Source: Glossina fuscipes
Lineage: Eukaryota; Arthropoda; Insecta; Diptera; Glossinidae
Reading direction: 5' to 3'
DNA: 64,000 nt
Assembly (NCBI RefSeq): GCF_014805625.2
Contig: NW_024003757.1
Coordinates: 113,441-177,440 of the forward strand
Both the position numbers and the translations under genes were made by a program. This document shows, piece by piece, positions 56,580 through 64,000 of the stretch. Every line of letters begins with the position of its first letter. Within the stretch, counting starts at the first letter, position 1. The notes under the pieces are model-generated. The model saw nothing but the letters and a program-made list of their open reading frames with translations, was not told the DNA's origin and ran no database searches.

Positions 56580-59500
56580 TCTTCCGCAATGTTAGCTGGG
56601 ATTACCGCCAGAGGGGCTGATGCAGTTTTAATCTCTACGAAAAAATGGCGTTGATTATATCCTGACGGCAGAAAGCCGGGCATTGACCTTTATCGGCTTT
56701 CTTTTCAATCAAAAATGGAATAGTTTGAAAAGAAGCAAGGATCTCTGTTGGCTTGTAAATTCAAAAAATACAAGACAATTTATGATGAGTGTTCTTACCT
56801 AACCTGTTATGATTTGCTTAATAATTAAAGGGAATCAACTTATAATGCGGCATGCGCTGCGTCTTCACAGAAAGTTTATACCCCTGAATCGGTTGCTCCT
56901 CCATTTAACTTGATCCCAACGATGAACCACGTGGATATCTCATACCAAAGTTTTTTAGCGGCATAGTGACTATATAATAAAAATTATAGAGATAAAAACT
57001 AAATTTTGTCTGTTGACAACAAAGTTGATATCAGAGAGAGACAGGGTAATATTCTTCATGTCAACTATGCGCATGCAACAAGGTTGTGTCCTTCCAATGA
57101 GGAAAATCAGATCAAATCGCTAAAAAATAAGAATAAAATATATTTCCTCCTCCTAGCTCTACTTTATGTACAACTGAGGCGCATGAAATAGCAAATGCAA
57201 GCAGAGCCAATCGTTCATTGTTTTTTCCTATTCAAAATGCTTCTCCCTTGATCTTTTATAACCCTATTACGAACAACGTTACTTTAACAATAATCTCTCC
57301 TCGTAAAGTAATATTTATGTCAAGCTTTGCATCTGATACTTCATGCAGAAACATTAAAAGTTGTATATCAGAAACAATTCCATCTGCCAATCTAAATCAA
57401 GTTAGAATTTTCAGCATATCTACAGCTCAACGTAGAGCCATATTTTCCTTTATTATTTTAGTCCCAATAAAAATCAAAGCCATTATGCTAAAGCATAAAG
57501 CCAAAATGGTCCCAATAAAAGAATTTGCTTTGTGAGACAGATCTCCAAATGTAAATGCTCCATCATTTATCGAAATGTTAGATGTGTAAATTCTAAAATT
57601 CGCCCCTTTTACCCAAATTTTGTAAGCGTAGAATGTTCTTTTTTGCTGTTTACAGAAACTTGGCTAAAGTCTGATCTCGATTTGTCAGAACCTTTTTCCA
57701 ATATCCTGAATGGTTTCAGAGAAGATCAACTACTTCGTGTTGGCAGTGGTTTTGTTAATCACATATCAGTTGCTATATAAGATATTTGAACTCTCAATTT
57801 CCCCAGAAGTTGGAGTTTATTGCCATTCGAAAAAAGAATGGTAATAGAAGTATATATGTAACTAATACCCACATTGCCCTTAATTTGGTTGTTCCTACAT
57901 ATATAAAACTTGCTATTGTTTTTCGCAATAGCATTAAAACTTAGTGATGGTGTTATTGTGCTTGGTGATTTTGAGTTGATAGAGCTAGTCTGTTTATCAG
58001 TTATGTAATCCCAAGCTCCTTTAATATAATAATGTTCTTAATTTTAATGAAAGGTTCTTACAGCTTAGTTTCCGAAATTTTCGTAAGTAGTCGTCCATCT
58101 CTACGTGAAGATACGTATTATCCAGCTTAGCTTATTCTTCTTTGGCAAGTGTCTCTCTAACGTGCTAAATAGTACTTCCGCAACTCCACAACATGGCTTT
58201 AACCAAAATTCTATTATCAAACATATCCTCTTCTAATTATCGTCTTAGATAGCAAGCTTAGCTATTTTCGCGACCGTTTCGATCATACAACCCTCCTTTC
58301 TAAACATGTTCCCACCCTAGTCCCACAAAGTACTTAAGTACTACAAGAATAGGAAGAGCAAAAGTGAAAAAGTATCTGCGTGTGATTGCATCAAATACTT
58401 TGCATCGAGTAGTAAATTTCATTAATTAATTAAAATACACATTCCGTAGGGTCTCACATACTGATGTCATATATGCGGGATTTAATAACACTTTTGACTG
58501 TGTTAATCATAAGTTATTGATTTTTACACTGCGATCATTGAGTTTCCTTTTACACTTACTGCAATGGATAAGCTCTTGTCTTCGTAATAAATCGTTTGGA
58601 GTTCCTCTGATGAATTTTTCGTGACGACAACCATCTCTCTTGCTATTTTTCCTGTACACTAATGACCTCCCATCGGTGATTAAATTAGCTCATGTCTTAA
58701 TATACGACGACGATGTTATTTTCTTTCCTTACTTGGAAGTAGCACCATTTTCCCATTCACTTTGATCTAAATAATGTGGTTGCATGGGTCTCATATAACT
58801 TTATAACATTAAATCTAAAAAAATTCAAGAACTTGTTATTCCCAAGGACTCTCAACACATGTAGATTCTTTTATGTACTTATGGACTAAAGACTACGTTT
58901 TAATCTGCGCATTCAAGTCTCCATTAATAAATTCAGGTCCGCGCTTGGGTTTATTAAATGGTGGTCCAAGCCTTTGCGTAACCAATAGATAACACATGCG
59001 CTTGATGAAACTAAAATTTGAGTATGTGTAGTACGTACGGTCGCCTACCTGTAGGTGAAGTACGTAGCGTGAGTCAGTAGCGTGACTTTAAAAGCAATTA
59101 TTTGCTTTCGCCCTTAGGGTGATGGAATCCGCTAGTTTCCTTATTACCTTATGAAGAGGATTCTTAAAGCCTTACCTCACTGATTAAAGGTAGGTTTCAT
59201 TCTAGATGTGTCATTCTTAGTTAAGTTAGTAAATGGTACTATTGACTGACCGACCTTGTCAGGAGAGATTAACTTCAATTGTTCAAGCAGTCCTGCTAGA
59301 AATTTTATTTTCATAAGACTTCGTCAGGGTAGGTGTAATTATGAGCTCCTTTTAGGAGCTCAAAATAATATATATAATATTACATCAATATCGAATATCT
59401 TCAATTCGAATGCTATCAAATTAACTCTCCTTAATGTGTTACGACAAATCTAAATGAACTTTTAATCTTTAAAGCTTCTTCTAATCCGTACATTAAACTA

Positions 59501-59640
59501 GTTATGTTCACTATTTTCGGTGCCAAGCTTTCCCCTATTTGTATCGATTTAGTGGTACACTCCTACCTTGTATCTATACTAATTGCGAGTGTGTCGCTAA
59601 GCTAGAGGAGTAGGTGCTTTTTTTCTTTTTCATTTTTTGA
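56580..59640 (+). pseudogene. LINE copy 3, old and heavily decayed
   Basis: ORF1 pieces are at 56590-57535: a GITARGADAV block matching GITGRAADAV in copy 1, a decayed zinc region with YPDGRK for CPDCRK, and an RRM-like part with VIFMSSFASDTS. The end of ORF1 with the slip site is deleted. ORF2 pieces follow: an endonuclease entry with FTETWLKS (57650) and then an RT start near 58460 (DFNNTFDCVNHK in changed form). The 3' UTR resembles that of copy 1 (TATTTTCGGTGCCAAGCTT near 59512). There are stops and deletions throughout. It is the oldest of the copies. Confidence 0.85.
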
Positions 59641-61679
59641 TTGAAAATCTAGGCCATGTTTTATAACCTCCGTAAGTAATGCGATGTCGTATTGTCTTTT
59701 CAATATGTATATCGAAGGAAACGATTTACAATATCGTGTGACGAAAGAGTGGCTCTTAACTACAGGTTGTTTAAATTTGAGAAGGACAAAAATTTCAAAA
59801 TTAGAAAAAATTTATGTACCAATCTACACTTTATTTAAAAAAAAAAACGAAGTGACGTTATAACATTTCTATCAAGATCTCAAAAAGTCAATTTGAGATA
59901 AATCCAGTAAGGAAAAATTTATTAATTTTTTTTTAATATCAAAGACGGCAAAAAAATGCAAACTAATATTGGTTTATTATTTAATCGATACAATTTTTAA
60001 AGAGGAAATGGAAAATATGTCATATATAAATATTTTACATAAATCATGACATTTTAGAATAAAAGCATGACATTTAAAGATTTAAGAAAATAAACGTTAC
60101 AGCAATTGCGAAGTGTTTCGGCTGCGATTGACATGGGTTTTTCTCAGATTGAACCTCTATAGCCAAAAAACCGACATGCATTTATTACCATGCGGAAATT
60201 TAGTTTTTGTTAATCTTAATATTTACTTTATGGAAAATAGTTAATAGAAAACTAGAAAGCATCGAACATAAAAACTTCAGAAATGTTACGAAATTTTCGA
60301 TCTATCTTACGAATTCATTGACTGTATAAATCAACCAACCCATGTTGGATTTGAAAATGTTATCAAATATTTAATCCAAAAATAGAAAAATAAAAAAAAT
60401 TGTTGCAACCTCGAAACACTTTACACATGCAACTTTCTTTGTTTTCTGTTTCTGTTGTATATATTTGATATATGTGAGATAGCGCGATCTATGGATGTAC
60501 AATACAGCTGTGCAACAATAGCATAGTTTATAAAATCGAAAAATTATGGTAAACAACAAGAACAACTAATAGACATTTATCGAAACAATGTTACAGTAAT
60601 GTTAAAGTAACACGAATGTAAAAATATTGGGGCGTAATATATTCCAGAGTTCAGGAAACAAGGAAAAACATTGCGAAGTCAACAGCGAATAGTGCATTTG
60701 TCAGCGGAAATTAAAAATTACTTTAAGGCATTCCATGGCAGCAACTTACGATTACCGAAGGAAAAGAACGCGAATTCGACCGCGAAAATTCGAAAGAGAA
60801 AATCCGTAACTTAACTCAATTTTCATTTGAAAATAAAACTAAATATTATAATTTTCACAAAGCGGGCTTTATTCCTTACATCTTTTGTTCCATTACGATC
60901 CAATATTAGAGTAGAAAAGAAGTGCAACAACCACTCATAAGAAAATGAAAAGCACGAGAAAAAGTTACTTACCACCAGGAATACCAAATTTCCTGTATAA
61001 CGACTACTTTGCGTTTGCATTAACACCCTACTGAACCCACTTCGCGTAATATTTTCTGCCAATCACTTGTGACAATGGAACAGGTGCTCTATGTAACGCT
61101 TAAGTAAAAATTGCTTCTTGCTAACAATTAATATCCTTCAAACCCCAAACTCTTCAGAATAGGGACTAAACGGATCAACGGAGGCATGTAAGATCTCGTT
61201 GTGTCGTCACTCGCACCAATTTTTCTTAAGATGTATTCAAAAGTATCTTTTGACATGCGAAACTGTTGCAAAATCCTACATGTAACAATATGCATATTTT
61301 AATATATGTTGTTGACAAATGAATAAAACCATTTACTTATATATTTTCCGGTAACGTAAGCGATCCCTTTTGCGATAATTTCAGTGATCTTCTGCAGCCA
61401 AATTACATAATATGAGCAAAGAAACTGGTGCGCCTGATGGATAGCTAACCATCAACATTACTTGATTATTTATCTGCAAGATTTAACAGCACTTTACTTA
61501 CTTTTTCTTTGGTTTGTTAGATTAGAAGCGTTGGCGATGATACCAATGTATTCAGTAGAATAGTGACTGTCTTGTTTGTTCATACCTTGCGTATATGATG
61601 ATGGACAACATATGATGACGTATAGTCGTAATATATTTAATTTTTCCAAAAAAAAAAACGAAATCCAAATTACTTTTAA
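59641..61679. other. No recognisable gene
   Basis: AT-rich non-coding sequence with short frames only. No repeats, terminal inverted repeats or RNA genes were recognised. Confidence 0.5.
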
Positions 61680-62381
61680 CCCTTTGCAACCGAGCCATTC
61701 TTTAGTATGGCTACCCGACAGTAGTTTTAATAAAAAATTGTAACACATCAAACATAAGAATTTCAAACAAAAGTAGTTTATTTACATATTTCATTTTTAT
61801 ATACATACTACAAACATAATATTTTAATATTAAATTTTATAATTTTCCTTAGTGTGATATTTGACGACGCACTCTCCAAGATGTATGCTAGGTTTTTCAG
61901 GACATGTGTCGTAGTAATACACCGTTTCACGTCTTCCGCTTTTCGTTTTCGTTCGGTCAGAACACACTCTACAATCTTTTTTTTCTCCTTTTTGCATCAC
62001 ATGTAGCTTACCATTTAATTCGATACTGTTATCGGTAGTTGCAGATGTAGAACCACGGCCAGCTTTTACGGTCTTGTCGATAATCTCCTTTTAGCTGATT
62101 CACTAATAATTTTAATTACCAATGCGTTCGCTTAGCAGAATATTAAAAACTCTTCCTTCTGTTTGTCAGTGTTTTTACTTAACAGAGCATCAAAAATTTT
62201 GCTACGATTTTGCCAGCAACACTATAGTGTTCAGACTGAATTATCGAAGGATCCATCATCTAATATATACCGGACTAATATCGTACCAAGTAAAAAAAAT
62301 TTACAACGCGTGGACAATTTAACGTACAATATTATCAAAAATAGTAATGGCGCCTCTCGGGCGTCGTTCGGATGCAAAGGG
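61680..62381 (-). mobile_element. Internally deleted piggyBac-family element
   Basis: TTAA occurs on both sides (61676-61679 and 62382-62385), the target of piggyBac. Ends are inverted: CCCTTTGCAACCGAGCC at the left against CCCTTTGCATCCGAAC read from the right. The length is 702 bp, so about two thirds or more of a normal element is missing. The right end adds a palindromic GGCGCCTCTCGGGCG next to the repeat. It carries only the 3' end of a transposase gene. Confidence 0.9.
61830..62095 (-). pseudogene. piggyBac transposase C-terminal zinc-finger fragment
   Basis: The minus strand reads LNGKLHVMQKGEKKDC, then CRVCSDR, a YYYDTCPEKPSIHL block and ECVVKYHT before a stop at 61830. The Cys/His spacing (C-x2-C, then C-x2-x, H, C, H) is that of the Cys-rich domain at the C terminus of piggyBac transposases, which helps bind the element ends. 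The catalytic DDD core is absent, and an in-frame stop lies near 62090. An ATG at about 62253 with MDPSIIQSEH may be the remnant N terminus. Confidence 0.85.
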
Positions 62382-62385
62382 TTAA

Positions 62386-63818
62386 ACGTACTTATCACCC
62401 TAATATCGCAAGTTGCATTATTTAAGTCACCATCAAAAAAGCAAAATGTGCAATTGTGAAATAACAGTCGCTAATTATGCTGGTTTACATTTTTTCTTCC
62501 GTATGTACTCTTTGCTTCTACCAATGCACTAAAATACGCTACATTGGTATCTTTCCAATGGTTGCTTTTTATTTTTATTGGTATTCTTTTAGTTATAAGA
62601 ATTATATATAATCTTTATTTTAGTTAATAAAGTCGGCTATTTAAGCATTTCGCGTTAAACAAACTTCTTGGTACGGTTATTGAGATATGTTTAGTTCATT
62701 ATTTTTTTATTGCTGGGATACCTACAATTAATATTGCAGTTCCCTAACCTTGCCTTTGACATGACGGGACTAAGCAACTATCTATTTTAATTTGTACCAC
62801 TGCTTGCTCTACAATGGAAAAATTGATGATAGGCAATTGATTACAAGTTTTGGCGAATTAAGAGTATTAATTAGACAATTGTAGTAAAAAGAAAAAAAAA
62901 AGTGTTAATTTACTTACCTTTTATAAATATAAAATTTTTGTTTGGTTTTGTTTACAAGTTAACAATTTTGTTAGGAATTTACTTCGGTTTAAATTTACAG
63001 CTCTTTTCTATAAATGTAACTCTAAACAACAACACTAACTCAGAACAAACAATACTAACGCAAAACGCAAGCAATTTGCGTACGCCAGTTTCACAGTTTT
63101 GAGAGAGCGTTTCACCGCAACTCTTGTGCAGATATGTAGCAAAGACGGCCGAAACTTAAAAATGAAACCACGTTAACACCATACATAATCAGTGTCCTGA
63201 TGATTGTCTTTATGATTAAGATAGCTTTTATTTGATTTGCTTTTACAAATTCTTTTGTAATTATGGGTAACTTGTTTCACGTAATGGTTGATTGTTCGGA
63301 TGTTTTGAGTCAGTCGATTAATCAATTGCGAACTTTTAGTTCTTAGTCATTTGCATACGACACAATTCAGTTGCGAAGATCAGGTAAGTCGATGATGTTT
63401 GTCAAATGAAGCTTTATGATGTATGATTTTTCGATATTGAACATTTTTAGTGCTATTAAATTTGTAACATAAGATGTTTATTGAACGAAATAATTGTTAG
63501 TGATATGAGTTGATGTGATTATCAATGATATGATTTGTATTCATACATATATTAACAAGGTAAGAATGAATTGAGTTTTGATAAGTTGATGATATCGTCA
63601 TTTGTATTTACGATGCGTATTAATTTTTATTTGCTTATTTAGCATAATAATATAAAACTATCTACGTTAAAATAGAACTATATATTACACAGCAACAAAA
63701 AACCTGAGTTCTTAAAGCTAATTAATATACGAGTATATATATATATTAATATATATATATTAATCTATATACTAATACATATACTGTAGTGTGTATATAT
63801 ATATATTAATATATATAC
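62386..63818. other. No recognisable gene
   Basis: Non-coding, AT-rich. From 63720 to 63815 there are TA/TATTAA repeats that include a partial CTGTAGTGTG (about 63784) just before the repeat at 63819, perhaps a duplicated repeat start. Confidence 0.5.
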
Positions 63819-64000
63819 TGTAATGTGATTGCATATCGTCATTATGCATCCACTGTGAAGTGTGACAGAATTATGCAAATTCAGTATAATTCTTTTGAAA
63901 AAAGAAAAACGAAAGTTATGTCACACTTAAACTGGCTGAGTATTGCGTTTCGTAATGTAATACGACGCTAGGCGCCCCAATTAAAATAATCGGTCCAAAT
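63819..64000 (+). repeat. Second copy of the 44.02-kb dispersed repeat, cut by window edge
   Basis: TGTAATGTGATTGCATATCGTC, GCATCCACTGTGAAGTGTGACAG and GGCGCCCCAATTAAAATAA match 44020-44200 in the same order and orientation. It continues beyond the window, so whether it is the LTR of a full element is unknown. Confidence 0.7.

Overview
The window looks like repeat-dense nuclear DNA of an insect, probably a higher (brachyceran) fly. Reasons: very AT-rich sequence, mdg1/412-like and gypsy-like LTR elements, R1-like LINE remnants, a mariner, a piggyBac derivative, and a short dispersed repeat near 56.4 kb that I recall from fly genomes. I see no convincing host protein-coding gene. Two 10-N runs (15850-15859 and 48838-48847) mark assembly gaps. 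The species is not determinable from the sequence alone.

The main object is a Maverick/Polinton-type (adintovirus-like) element at 8384-35951, bounded by inverted terminal repeats of about 500 bp that still align base for base over long stretches. It is dead, but nearly every expected module is recognisable. On the minus strand, left to right, lie an accessory gene with a YVKG motif, two paralogous Thr-rich probable secreted proteins, a double-jelly-roll-type major capsid protein, a minor capsid/penton-like protein, a retrovirus-type integrase, a coiled-coil protein, a small basic ORF, two hypotheticals and an FtsK/A32-like packaging ATPase. On the plus strand lie a phospholipase A2-like virion protein and an adenain-like cysteine protease. 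Protein-primed-type DNA polymerase B is on the minus strand at the right end. Removing the later insertions leaves about 16 kb, the usual size for this class.

Four younger elements sit inside it: a nearly full-length LINE (10577-15247), a mariner with an uninterrupted transposase and complete D,D34D triad (17511-18768), a 77-bp 5'-truncated tail of the same LINE family inside polB (28558-28634), and an mdg1/412-like LTR element (28940 to about 34480) that has lost everything from mid-integrase onward. The LINE encodes a PHD-finger ORF1 and an endonuclease/reverse transcriptase ORF2. In two independent copies ORF1 ends with the slippery heptamer A_AAA_AAC directly before its stop, and ORF2 is open in the -1 frame, which suggests programmed frameshifting.

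Left of the Polinton (1-8383) are decayed R1-like LINE pieces and an RNase H fragment. To the right, 36-42 kb is mostly non-coding with a 44-bp minisatellite and a cluster of hairpins. From 42.4 to 54.9 kb there is a decayed gypsy-group LTR element. A tRNA-derived SINE sits in its 5' LTR, where the 3' LTR serves as the empty-site control. LINE copy 2 (46674-51577) is inserted in its reverse transcriptase gene. A third, much older LINE copy is at about 56.6-59.6 kb, and an internally deleted piggyBac element flanked by TTAA at 61680-62381. A repeat at 44.02 kb recurs at the right edge of the window. Coordinates of decayed elements are by-eye estimates.
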